Origin: Branchiostoma floridae
Taxonomy: Eukaryota > Chordata > Leptocardii > Amphioxiformes > Branchiostomatidae
Length of the DNA: 64,000 bases
Direction: 5' to 3'
Assembly (NCBI RefSeq): GCF_000003815.2
Contig: NC_049980.1
Span: forward strand, 14,362,405-14,426,404
This document shows, piece after piece, positions 37,766 through 51,078 of this stretch. The notes under the pieces were generated by a model, which saw only the letters and a list, made by a program, of their open reading frames with translations, was not told where the DNA came from and did no database searches. The translations under genes and the position numbers were made by a program. How positions within the stretch are numbered: position 1 is the stretch's first letter; the number at the start of each line of letters is the position of its first letter.

Positions 37766-40700
37766 TAACGTTCTCTAGGATGGGACATAAAGCCAGAGAC
37801 CCCGGGTTTGAGGACAGTCACGCATCGAGCACGTTAAAGACCCTTCCACATTTATCGAAAGGACTAGACGTCCATCGCAGTGTGAGTAGTACAACCGTGC
37901 AGTCTATCTTATGCAGCTTACACTTACTGCACAAAACTGGCGCGCGTGTTACGCCTAGAGGCGGTTTATCTATTATGCGAAACAAATAACACATGGCACG
38001 TACGGAAAAGAAACACGATCATCAAACAATACAAAATAAACACGAATATCGACACCTATTTTGTGCAGGCGTATTGTCATTTGTCACAAATTCACCGTAT
38101 CTATACTGAATATTGTTCCGTTATGAGATGTAGTCTCAGAGCAGGCATCACATCTAACAAGGTACTTTTCCTTTGGGAAAGAAAATTACAATTTTACCAT
38201 AACCTTTCATCCTACTCTGACCAACTATGCCAAAAGCTGCACCCAAAGTAAATATCTGTTTGTCAGACATCTGCGTAAACAAGTGACCACCCCAAATGTC
38301 AGGAATTTCATGGAACATCTGTTCCCCTAGCCAGTAGAATATGAAATAGTCAATTTCGCTGCTATGGCAACCTTTAGCTTAGCCTTTCCCTAATGTGTTC
38401 CATTGAAGTTCCCCGGCGATTGATGTGGTAGTGTGCCTCAGGGTATCTGCATGTGGGAGGGGGGGGGGGTGTCGAGACGTACATGTACATGTCCTCCAGC
38501 AGAATTTCAACTCAGGTACACGTCACTCCTTTCATATCTTGCAACACGAGTTAAATAGGCTGTAACAATGTGGTAAAAGGTAACCTATACCACATAATAT
38601 TCATTGTCGCTTACAATGCGTGCGTCAAACAGGATAATGCTAGGGGTTTTTTTCTACTATGGTAGAGCAGTAAAAGACCCATAACTCTAAGTGTCATACA
38701 TTGATCCCAGCAAACAGACAAAATTAAAGATGAAAAGTTCTGCACATGTCTTCTGGCAGTACTTCATGGGTTAATGACCTCTTGATGTTTGATCCTTATG
38801 GGACTGAAATATCAAAGTCACGGGAAAGAGGTTTACGGAATAGATCTAGGCCTCTAAATTTTTCCGTTATGGACGAACCTTACTCATTGCAGATTTAACG
38901 TGTTCGCGTCTTCATAAAATGTGTGTATCTTTCACAGATTGATGGGAAAATGTGGAAACGCAACATCTGCATGTAAAATACTCCTGCCTTTTATCGGAGT
39001 GTGTTTCACAATATACCTATATCGACATGAACATCAGCATGACTACTTTACAATTTCCCCCTGTAAGTCCTGGGTTTGTCACATGCTGCTATCAAGTGTA
39101 CTTAAATATACATTTCATTCTTCTATACCAAAAAAGGGATAGGTCCTGTCCTTGGTGCTGAACTATTATTACACGTATGGTGTAACACTATCTGCCTAAT
39201 AGTCACAGTTGCTGTTCTAAGTATTGTGAGATTGTGACTATAGAGTTGCATTTTTTCACATATCTGTGCATATAAATCAGGTTCAGAGGTGTAATAAACA
39301 AATCATTTCCATTTCTGACATTATAACGATCACATTCAACTAGAAATCAGTTGATTTTTATTAAGACGTTTCTTTCCAAGATTTTGTTGTTTTGGGAATA
39401 GGGCAAGAATTTGCATCAACACATTTGTATGTACAAGTTGATGTACCTACAACACAGGGTTATGAATATGCAGATTAGTCTACCCACACTTGGCCCGTAC
39501 GTGGGTGGGCAGGGCCGCCGAGACTCCTTCTGGAGATAAGATGCCACGTGGATTTCTAAGAAGGAACAATCAACGCCCGCCATATGATTGAAATAATATC
39601 AGCGGTACAAGTCTGATGTCCGCGTTTGAACCCACGTAGGCGGTATATTATGGCATAGTAGCGAGGAAAAAACTTTCCCAGTTGCCAGGCGACACCTTGA
39701 CTGCGCGTTACGAGGGATTTTGCTGACTATACAACGAGATATCAAAACCAGAAGTTCACTGCAGTACTGTAGGAAGCCACTAAGAGCTCCTTTTCAGGCC
39801 CTGCTCACATACATAATATCACATAGATCCATCAACAACTTCTTGATTTATGCTGTATAAACACACACAATTACACAAATGGCATCGAAAACATAACCTT
39901 CTTTGCAAATGTATTTGATATCGTACCAACGTGTTAAAGTGTCACGACTTCCTCAAACGAAATAGTATTTTCGATTTTTAAATGGTCCAAGTATAAGCAA
40001 AACGAAAATAACATTTAATTTGGTTCAACAGTGGCTGGACATCACAACCTCGTTATACGCAATTTTACATATACATGTGAAGCTTTACGAAAAACGAAGA
40101 CATGTTGTAGAGCAACTTAAAATGTCATGAATGTCGTTCCACAAGATTAATCCACATCGATTAAGATGTTAAATAGTGAACGTGAAATGCGCATGAGCTG
40201 TGAGTACATACATGACGGTCAAGATATATCCAGCATACATATGATATAACGAGACACAAAACGACTTTTGGGTCCATCCTGCATGAGAGAAAGCCATTCC
40301 ATGGAACTGACTTGCTATTTACCTGATTCAGCAATGTCGGGATTGTACTTTTGTGCTTATACGTTAAAGTGTCATATGTCCTCCGTAAGTCGCCTTTAAC
40401 TCCCATCTCCCCATCTGGTAATAGTTAAAGGTCCAATATCATTTCCCAATTACAATTACGACTCTTATCGGCTAAGGTCCACTTATACAAACGAGTGATT
40501 AAGAACTATAAAATTTCATTCGTAAGTATTTAAGAAAACCTCTCAACAAACTAACCAGGGTGACAAATTAACTCATTGCAGAATTTATGATATCCATTAC
40601 GCCACTGAAGAGTCCAACAACACTTTCTGTAAAAGTATGAGCTTAAAATATACCGATTCAAGGGACAGGCGTGAATCGGAAGGACGAATCACCTTTAATT

Positions 40701-42648
40701 ACATCTGGTATTCATACAACATGTTAGGTGTTGGTTTTAGTGGACAGAATGTCCAGCGTTAGTCCCCATCTCTCAAACAGCCGATTTTACAGTCAATAGA
40801 GGAACAACAATACCCCGTGATTCAGATTCAAAGGTGAAGGACACATGGCTGATATAAAATCACGTCAAGGTTTCAATGGACAAAAGGGGTCGTGCGAGGA
40901 GCAACAATACGTCATGACTCAGGTAGATAAACTATGAATAGACAGAAAGGCAGGTTTGAATTTTAATATCTATTATGAGAAGGAAACATGACCTTTGCCA
41001 GTTGATAGACGCTCAACATTTTCTATTTTCTTCTTTTAGCAGGAAATTTTTATATGGTACATCTTTATAAGCAAATCCAACTCTTCTTTAATTTGTTTTA
41101 GTGTGGCATGCCGAATTTGTCGTCAGCACTTCAGCCGAGTTGTAGCTTATTTCCTGTCCGAGAATAATCATGTCAATGACGCGGCGTAAAGGCCGAACAA
41201 GGTCATGATTAGTATGGGTACGACTAGCAGACAACTTTAGAATACGCTCCTCACTGAAATTATTACCACAAGTAAATGATATGTTTCCAGGGCAGCATCG
41301 TAGTGGGTTAGAAATAAAACTGTCAAAGGTCGATATGAAAAATAGTTTTGCAATTGTGATCATTGCAGGTTTTTGTAGTCGGGTTCAATGTTTAACTTAA
41401 TGTAACATAACAACATAAAAGTCTGCAATACCCTAAATCATAAATCAAAACATTATTGAATCTGTAGGGCAATGCGTACTCCAGGCCGATTCATAAAATG
41501 GCACATATCATGCTAACGTTGAAGGTTCCACGATAGAGAAAACAGGGTGTAGATCGCTTGTGGCGTGGTGCTGGACCCCGCCAGAGGAATCTTAAATATT
41601 GCACGGCAGAACTCATGAGGGAACTATGGGCAATAACGATATTGGGCCCCATTTGGGTCATTGGATGGCCAGCGTTGGGCGGAACCATTATTTCGGCGTG
41701 CGGAGGAGGCAGTGGATGGGTGTGGGCGGTTTGCTGGAGCCCACCAGCTTACAGAAAATTTGGGTTGAGCTACACAGCTATATGAATCTCCATGGATTCA
41801 AACTGGTTTGAGTATAAGTTATGCGCTTATCGTACGTGTGGGTCTCTCAGTCACATTTCCATTTCATTCATTTCAAATCTTTTTAGCCCATTTATCTGGG
41901 ATATTTAGTAAGAATTCTAGCATCGTGACAGAGGACTAACGACAAAATCTTATCTCCAAAATTTGTGTAGGTACAACAAGGCTTATAGTATCATCTACAA
42001 TCATTCCCTCCTGAAATTGACCCGCGACAGAGAAATTGTGCGTCCTTAAATGCCCCCCTTCTCCATTTCAAACCACCTATTTATACCGTGAGGCTTTTAC
42101 TAACTAGTGTTCCGTGTACATACACGTGTGAAGGATCCTATATTCCCCCTGCTGAATTCATGAAACGAACGTTGTTCAGACTGTCCATGGCAACCATGAC
42201 CTTCGCTAATAAAGAGACAAGACGAAAAATATAACTCTCTCCTACGCAATAAAACAGGCAGAAAGACAAATTACGATTGCCAGTTTCCATGCAATACAAA
42301 AAACAAAGAGGGCGATGTGTAAATGACGTAACAAAATGACGACATTATCATATCGCCATAAACGTTGTACAGAATAGAAATGAGTTAGGTTGGAAGAACA
42401 AATGTAACCATCCTGGGTGTTTGATAGGTGTAGTGTGCCGAACGTGCTGCCGTTTTGATAAAGTAGGTCAATAAATGTATCGCGGGAATGAGGCACTACT
42501 TACAATTATTTATAGGGTGCAAATAAAACGTCGTGCGTGATTTAAGTAGATACACAGGAACACCCCCCCCCCCCCAACACACACACACGCGCCTATCGTA
42601 TTGGGCGTAAAACTGCTATTCTCCATGCCCCTTTAATTGCTAGATTTC

Positions 42649-42748
42649 NNNNNNNNNNNNNNNNNNNNNNNNNNNNNNNNNNNNNNNNNNNNNNNNNNNN
42701 NNNNNNNNNNNNNNNNNNNNNNNNNNNNNNNNNNNNNNNNNNNNNNNN
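42649..42748. other. Assembly gap, 100 N
   Basis: Exactly 100 N, the usual placeholder for a gap of unknown size. Poly-C tracts lie on both sides (near 42562-42575 and 42831-42843). Confidence 0.99.
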
Positions 42749-45374
42749 ATAAAAAGCATAACATGAAAGAAAAAAGTATCGATCTGAGATAAGGTGATAA
42801 TGATATGTTGAAGCCATGCCTTTCCTTGCACCCCCCCCCCCCCTCCCCTCCAAATACAGGTAGTCGCATAGGAATCGTGTCTTTTCCTTCCGAGCGTGCA
42901 TTTGGGGATTTGAATGTGCAAATATCCTATGAACGATGCACACCATAGTAAAACACATACAAGATTGTCTATCCGTAGTAAATATGACATCAGTAAACTG
43001 ATTATACTCCCAGAGACAAAGATATGATTCATATAGTAGTGGCAACACAAGGGATAAATAAGAATTACGTATTGTATCATAGCCATGGTGTATTCACTGC
43101 GTCCATAGTCCGTACCCTTCAGGCTAAATCACGCCCAACACACCCAACACATGATTAGCAACAATATCCTACTGAACTAAAATACAGGTAGCCATGTTTA
43201 GAATCTTCTACCTGCTTCTCGCTAACTCGGAGATCTTGCACGGTCTGGGTTGCCAAGATTGGTCTCCCGGCCGACTAGATCCATTCAGTCGCTAGAATGA
43301 CATTTATGGTTCATTTCCCTTATTACATATAGGCAGCCTGTGTCAGCCTAGCAGCACTATCTTTAGCGCCCACTCAACAGAGAATGTTATATTACAGAAT
43401 TCTGGGCCGATGTCGCTTTGCTAGTGCGCAGGCGCGAGAGTCTATGAATTCTCCAGTGCAGGTGTATCCTCAGCAAATGTCTAAAAATGCAGGAATATTA
43501 ACTTTCAAATTAATATTTAATCATAATTGCAATAAATATCACGCAGAAATATTTCCTGCCACTTCCAGTTCAATATCGTGCTTAACCCTGAGCATATACA
43601 TCACTTCATTACAATCCACGGATCACTTTTCACCCGTTGAAGGCGGCGGTAAAAAAGATTCAAATGAAGCTAGAGAGTGTTTTTTTTATCAAGGGCTAGA
43701 TTTTACCAATTTTTGTGAGGTGACGCCTATATATATACAAACATGCAACCGCTAAAAATATGCCGGATGGCAGAAAGTGAAACAGAGGCCATCAGGGGTC
43801 TATTGATGCTGGTAGGGTTTTGTCGAGAACGGCATTACAGGAAACATAGGGCTGAAGGGCACCCGCGATTTCGGGTCAAATGTAGCGTCTATAGGCAAAA
43901 TTAGGCACGTAATGGCGGACACCGGCCTTTCTCGTCTCGTCTATACCCGATAGCCATACACAATCGTTAATTCACAAAAAATCCTGACGAAAAATCTACT
44001 AGCCTTCGTTCCCAACGGTGCAAATGAGAGAAAAAATAAGATGGAAGGCAGAAATAGATCATAGACGTACTTACAGAGGTGCCATGACCGTCCAATGGTG
44101 GTAGCCGGCCAGATATTCCGCCCGATTTCGTGTTAAGAATATCTCGGAGTCGCCAAGGTAGGGAGCGAAGACATGAGCGTGATGGACGTCGGGAAGTGGG
44201 TGGGCGAGGTCCGGGTGAATAAAAAAGAAATCAGCCGTTGTGTAGGTGTGGGAGCCTGGGATGGTGAGAACAGGTGGTGTGCATAACCGCCATTAACAAC
44301 TCCCCTATTTGGTGTGTTTGCTCCCGACCTGCACAATGTCAACACGTATGGCGAACGGAACGCTTGTTTTTCGTGCCGGCTACAGCGGGGAAAAACAAAG
44401 CGAATTACCTTTTTCAACAAGGACAACGTACACAATGGAACAAAGGGAAAGGACATTGTCAAGCGCCAGTGAAAGCTGTTCCTTTGAGGATGGTTCAACT
44501 CAGCAAGGCTTAAAAATGACACCCCAGACTTAACAGATGAGGGCGCTGTCGCCTAACCGGGCCATCTCTTGGGAGATGTATGAATACATTAGTAGGGGAC
44601 AAACCAAAGATTATGCACTACAGTAGGACGCTCGATCAATCCTCTCAGATTCCCCTTTATTATTACCGGAGAGATATCGACCTGTGTCTAATCGTTGGTT
44701 TATTCAATAATAGCCGCAAACTGTTATCACCAAAAATGTAATTCATGCGGTGGGTTATTACAATGTGATGCCCTGCCCCGGTCAGTATGTGGAAATTATG
44801 CGAGGCTTAGAAAATAGAACAGAAAGCTGCTAAATAATTTCTAAAACCCTATAGATATCATAATCTTCTGTTTTGTAGTCACGCCATCTCAAAATGCAGA
44901 CAAATATTCGAACTACAGATCGAAACGAGGTCAAAGGTGACCCAGTACACTACCTACCCACATACGTACAGCAAACTGTCAAAATGTTACGTCCTGTTTG
45001 TCAATATAACATCCTCATTATGGACTTAAAATGCGGGTTTTTTTTCTTTCTCAAAGTACGATTTTTCATTTAGTCAGTCAAACACTTTAGAAATGTTTTA
45101 GGCTACTACAAAACGCAACATAACGCGAAGTCATGTGAGAACCCGACTAAGTTTTGAATAGTCAATTAAAAATGGAGTGCAAGTGAGTGCCTTTTATTTT
45201 GCTATACCTTTCAGAAACAGTCCGTGTTTGGATATAAAAGCTACATTATCTCTATATTCAAAATCACGTGACTGTGCCTGTGATGAGACAATAGAGGTGG
45301 TTAAAGCTATTGTCATCTCGGAAAAGAAAAATGGAGATGTTCTTTTTGTACTTATTGGCATGTAAACAATTACT

Positions 45375-45584
45375 GTAAATGCAGAAATGTTCGCGGTTGT
45401 TTTATGATCGCAGTGACCGTTTCTCCGGGAACTCAAAACCGCCGCGACTTTTTTTTTGTTCCGACTGGCTGTCCCTAATTACTATATACAGTATGTGACT
45501 ATAGCAAGATCGCGAACTGAAAACCATCGCGATCACTCCATTTTCCCCCTATCGCGAGATCCCCACGAACTTAAAATGCATTTA
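45375..45584. mobile_element. MITE of the ACTGTAAA...GTTCGCGG family
   Basis: The ends TAAATGCA (left) and TGCATTTA (right) are inverted. The sequence is built from GTTCGCGGTTGT, AACTCAAAACCGCCGCG, AACTGAAAACCATCGCGATC and related words. It is a fuller copy of the element at 4471-4619. Non-coding. Confidence 0.65.
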
Positions 45585-46169
45585 AATACCAATATTTCGT
45601 GTGATTACGTTCTCACCGTCATGTAAATGGCAGCCTCTAAAATATTCTGGCCTATGTACCTTGGAAACTAGTAAGTACATCCTTACATTAAAGTGGGTGT
45701 TAGCGGTTCTATGAACAAAGATCGGAGGCTAGAACTCTTAACATCCAGAAATGTAAAACAACGACCCAGCTTACAGTTGTCTTCGCTTTCTTCGCGATCG
45801 GACAACAAACAATCAGCTTTTCTCCTAGCAGAAGTTATGATTGATGGAGACTGTAGTAGCCACGATACTGCAGCTGCCTCCCTCAATTGAAAAAAAAATT
45901 GCATTTGCTACTACCTACAAAACCTCTGCTTGGAGAATAATAACAGATATGCCGCTTTGATTTTCCCGGAAGTACCTTGTTATTCCTTCAGTGGTAAACA
46001 AAGGGTGCTCATGTAAGGCTGACATGTATCAACGGTCTGTTCGACAAACTACATATTATGTATGTCTCTGTTTTAGCACTGTGTAAACTGTGTATACTGT
46101 GTGAAACATAGTAAATTAACGTCACAAAGAAACATCGAGGTAAGTGGGGAACTGTATGTTTCAAATTTG

Positions 46170-46452
46170 ATATCATGATATGATATGATATGATATGATA
46201 TGATATGATATGATATGATATGATACGATACGATATGATATGATATGATATGATATGATATGATATGATACGATATGATATGATATGATATGATACGATA
46301 TGGTATGATATATTATCACATGTGTGATATGAATGCATGATATGAAATGATATGAAATGATATGAATGCATGATATGAAATGATATGATATGAAATGATA
46401 TGATATGATATGATATGATATGATATGATATGATATGATATGATATGATATG
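46170..46452. repeat. ATATG pentanucleotide satellite array
   Basis: About 280 bp of TGATA/TATGA units. Near 46316-46400 a variant with GATATGAATGCATGATATGA interrupts the array twice. It yields spurious Ser-Tyr-His-Ile ORFs on the minus strand. Confidence 0.97.
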
Positions 46453-49059
46453 CATCTAATATTTACATACAATTCGATCGGCGGAATTCCAGCGAACACG
46501 TGGATTGGCGGAGCACTTTAAGAAAGATGTCGTCTGAATCTGAATATTCATGTGTAATTTCCACTTATTTTAAATAGATCATGATTTGGAAGAAAAAATT
46601 ACTGACGACCAAGATAACGTGGTTGCATTTAGACCGATGTCATGACCCCCTGCCTCCGTCAGCAGGTAGAAATGGAATATAAAAACATGCAAATGTTTGA
46701 CGGATATGTAAGCCATTCTTTCATTGGTCGAACCACTGAGTGCTATTCACTCATTGGTTAAACAGATAATTGTGATGGACAGTCAAGAACAGTTCATTAC
46801 AAGGCAATATACAGCCTGACGGTCAACACCATGCTTGTCAGTACGTATAGATAACATGCTGATAGCCAAGCAGACGTTAAGAGAAAAAATCATAATCTTT
46901 TCGTTTTGTCCCGGACTTGCGGTTACAAAAGGTTATTTCCCCCTAATCAGCTAACAGGATATTAAAAACGCGATGCCACTTTTCCGCGCAAACTTGTAGG
47001 AAGATGCACCTATGTAGCCGAAGGCTATAAAAATCGCCCATTTATTAATATTCAATCAAAGCGAGACACTGCAATGAGGTTTGATATACGTATACACAAC
47101 TTTTACCTCAAAATCATAATTTGTTGTGTTAATTAACACTAAATAGTAGCACTGTTGAAGTTTGTGAAACTTATTGAATTAGATATGAATGCATTTTTCA
47201 GGTCGTATGTACACTATCATTCGGCAATATCGTCACGCTATGTCATTTGCATTTAGAATGTTTCTTTAGAATTTGCTCTTAAAATTTTGAAATATTTTGT
47301 TTGCGAGGGTCATCATTAAACTGTTCCAGGTTAATTTTGTGTACCTTGAGTCAAATTGAAGGGGACAATGAAGTGCCCACACTTATGTTGATTATGTAGT
47401 ATGAGCCGTACATGGATACCTTACCTAACTGTGGACAGTTAAGACACCGAATACTGTTAAGGATCACATAAGACAATTAAATCATGAACCGTATCGTGAA
47501 GGAAAATTAATATCTAATTACAAGGGATAACTTCTTTATGCGCATAACATGTAGACAAAACTTGTAACGTTATAAGAAACATTATCTGTTCCCACATCTA
47601 CACTTGTACAGAGAAAAGAAGTTGACTCTACTCGGTTAACTTGGTGCAACAGTTTTGTCTATCATGTATTTTATGATTTTTGTGTTTCATTCATTAATCT
47701 ATATATACGCTGGATTGACTGGGTCCTATCAGATGACAAATCGCATACGTACAGAGATTGACTGTGAACTTGAAGATCTGTCCTGTATCCGGGATGATGT
47801 GTATACCGCGTTAACCAGTCTGTGACGCAAGTGCCAAAAGGTGATGTTTACTTACAAACATACCGGGGGTCAGGCAGCCTCACCCATGACAAATTCCTCT
47901 CAAGATTTTTTCTGGAAACCAGATCTGATTTAATAGAGAAAGGGATGCTTTCTTCATACATATCAAAAAACAAACATTGGTGCTTTGCCATATTTCTTTT
48001 GGAATACGCTAAGATTTTATCTCAGTCTCTGCCAACCAAAGGAACCGTTGGATCTATTTTAGACTGTAGAGAACCTATTGGGACGTAATTTTGAATGTTC
48101 GGCTGTAGCTTACCCAACATCATCACGGCTAGATTTTGAGAAATGTTTTTCTCAGTAGTAAGGCCCAGATACAATTAATGCTCGATTAACCTTGCCGGGT
48201 CTGATACTGCTCATATACATGACGATTAATGATCAACCGGCCTGAGCTGATCGCATGAAAATAGAATCGTCTTTACGACTGTTCAGGTAGACAACCTTCA
48301 ACGTACCTTGGTCAGGGTCCTGTGTGTTGTCTTCAGTAAAACCGAATATAAGAACGCTCAATGAACTCTTTCGCCAGTTAGTACTGTACTAGATGCTACG
48401 TTGAACTGCCGAAATCAAATATTGAAGGAGGCTGTTTCCGTCCGTTGGCAAACAGCAAGGACAGGCCACAGCCCTAGTTTCTATACAAACAACAAACAGT
48501 CTGATCGGGTACCAGGGGAACATATGTCTGTTACTATGAGAGGGGGATAAAAAATACCGGGAATGTTTTTGATGGGAAAATGATCTAAAGGACTTACCTT
48601 GCACCAGTTGTGTAGTCGAATGTCGTGATTAAACCAAGTACCACTGTCTGATAAAGGAAAGCGAGCCCGGTTAGGTTATCACGCCTCATTAGGCATTACG
48701 GACTTCCTCTCGTGGTTACCAATGCCCTTCACACTGTCCTTCCAAATAGCAATTAGCAAATCTGACAATGCAGGAAGGAGTCAATAAGAGTGAAACCAAC
48801 TTGAAGTCTTGTCTTTGATCCAACATCCGGGTCGTTATTCACAGAGAGACCATATGGCACAGGAAGTAATTATAAATGTACAGTCGCATAAAGCGTGAAA
48901 GACAAGGGTTATCGGAAGTTGTTTTCAATCATACTAGAATGAACTTCTTTACTTCCTGTTACTGCTTTCCTTCATACTTGACTAATTTCTAAGACTAGTA
49001 TGTAACAGCCAGAAGCCAACATGGCACCTGCCTTCTAAAATGTGGAAGCGGTATGATTT

Positions 49060-49330
49060 ATACTGGGACAAAGTGACACGGCCGTGAAGTAAAGTGTACC
49101 CCAAGGCTCAATTTTAGGACCACTTATGTTCATTACATGTATCTATATGTGAATAGAATGCTTGGCTGTATTCAAAGTTCTGAAATTTCAAAGTATGCCG
49201 ATGACACGGATGCAGCAATGATGTTGGGACTATGAGGCCACCATTCAAACCATCTCGAAAGGTTGTCCTAATGGTTCTCAGTAAATTCCCTGTCCAGGAA
49301 TGAATATACAGATTTATTTATATCAATATA
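49060..49330 (+). pseudogene. Fossil non-LTR retrotransposon reverse transcriptase
   Basis: From 49093 the plus strand encodes SVPQGSILGPLMF and then hits a stop. A second block, SKYADDTDAAMM, begins near 49187 in another frame. A third, WFSVNSLSRNEYT, lies near 49270. These are three consecutive reverse transcriptase blocks in the usual order (VPQG, then ADD, then the W..N.LS..K helix), broken by stops and frameshifts. It is a dead LINE fragment, probably of a Jockey/CR1-like group; the clade is not certain. Confidence 0.8.
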
Positions 49331-49512
49331 CATATTCTTCGAGGTTACGAGGGAAGAAGTAAGGGCCAGATGAAATATAACTGTTACAAAGATACAGATG
49401 ACGTGTTACGATGTCCACGTGGAAAGACAAAAACAGACGGCACATAAAATATAACCTTTTTGTCAAAGGTAATTATGGTTTTGCATTACTCTTAAAGCTT
49501 CTTAAATGGTAC

Positions 49513-49546
49513 CAAGGACGTTACATCAGCTGATGTAACGTCCTTG
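49513..49546. repeat. Perfect 34-bp palindrome
   Basis: CAAGGACGTTACATCAG at 49513-49529 is followed directly by its exact complement at 49530-49546, with no loop. GGTAC words flank both sides. Confidence 0.95.
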
Positions 49547-50670
49547 ATGGTACTCATGTTGTAAAATTGGCAGAGTGATATTGGTTGCTCCATGCTGAAA
49601 AGTTTCACAACATCTATTGTAAGTGAAAGTGCACGTGAAACGTGACTTAAAAAGAAGATGAAAATCATTCCTTTACAGCTTCCTTCTTTGTTGCTCCATG
49701 AACGACATCACGATTGACTTTTCTCAGAACTCAGAGGGTAAACGACTGAAATGCATGTATACTGACGTTTAGCCTAATCGATACATTTATGCAGAGCTAT
49801 TGTGCTTAACTTCCGGTAGACACTCCAGTTGCTTTCCCGTTATCCAATAACTAATTGCCGTCGATGATCTATACTTCCGTCTGACCGTGTCCTTGCCCAT
49901 CACCTTTGACCTGTGCGAAGTATAAAACTGCGCTTCTGACAAAAAAAGGGGGTTAGATAGCTTAGGCTCCTAGTGGTGGCTAGAGATTTATTCAATACAG
50001 TACCTACAGCGGTACACTGTCTTAGAGAGAATCTGAATACAACACTTCTGTACGAGTATATGGCCCAAGATTGTTGAGATATTCCGATGAAGTTGGTATC
50101 GACCACCGACCGTGCTCGGACTGAGACTGTTGATAATCGTAAAGTGTTTTTCTTTCTAAAGTTTGTTTTTAGTAAAAGGCAATGTATCTTCTACCGACAC
50201 CAATGAGCTTTCCTACTAATATTTCTGATAGCAAATACTGTGCTTAGGCTACAATCTATTTTCTACATTCATAGCCAAATGTCAAGGGTAGAGTTATTGT
50301 CAGGGACTATTGAACACAGGTCAAGCTCATTTTCGATATAGCTGCACACCGCATGCGCTCCACTAGTACAGGCATCACGTAACTGTATCTGGACAAGTAT
50401 AACAACGAAACAGACAACAAAATGGCATCTTAAACATCTGTAAGAGACAAATTCTTTCACTTGATCAAACTGAAATCACTTTACTGACATAAAGGCTGGT
50501 AACCACAGGAGATATTGACCGTCGCTGGAGGCCATGTCATGTAGAGAAAGAGAGCGACAACAAGTAGGTTGTACAATATAAATTCTGGAACAACACTACA
50601 TTTAGTGTTTTTGGTTGGAAACATAACTTTGTAGAATCCTGGTAGAATCTAACATAACTCAACGAGAGCA

Positions 50671-51078
50671 GTATTAGCAGAGTGAGNNNNNNNNNNNNNN
50701 NNNNNNNNNNNNNNNNNNNNNNNNNNNNNNNNNNNNNNNNNNNNNNNNNNNNNNNNNNNNNNNNNNNNNNNNNNNNNNNNNNNNNNNNNNNNNNNNNNNN
50801 NNNNNNNNNNNNNNNNNNNNNNNNNNNNNNNNNNNNNNNNNNNNNNNNNNNNNNNNNNNNNNNNNNNNNNNNNNNNNNNNNNNNNNNNNNNNNNNNNNNN
50901 NNNNNNNNNNNNNNNNNNNNNNNNNNNNNNNNNNNNNNNNNNNNNNNNNNNNNNNNNNNNNNNNNNNNNNNNNNNNNNNNNNNNNNNNNNNNNNNNNNNN
51001 NNNNNNNNNNNNNNNNNNNNNNNNNNNNNNNNNNNNNNNNNTAATTTCAAGAGGCCCTCCGTCTCACTCTGCTAATAC
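50671..51078. other. Assembly gap (355 N, 50687-51041) bounded by an inverted repeat
   Basis: GTATTAGCAGAGTGAG (50671-50686) abuts the gap on the left. Its exact complement, CTCACTCTGCTAATAC, lies at 51063-51078, just right of the gap. This suggests the missing sequence is an element with terminal inverted repeats or a large hairpin. Confidence 0.85.

Noticed and set aside
46170-46452. CRISPR-like regular repeat
   Set aside because: It is a simple pentamer satellite without spacers, in a eukaryotic sequence.
46009-46499. Minus-strand ORFs with Ser-Tyr-His-Ile repeats
   Set aside because: They are translations of the pentameric satellite and have no coding meaning.
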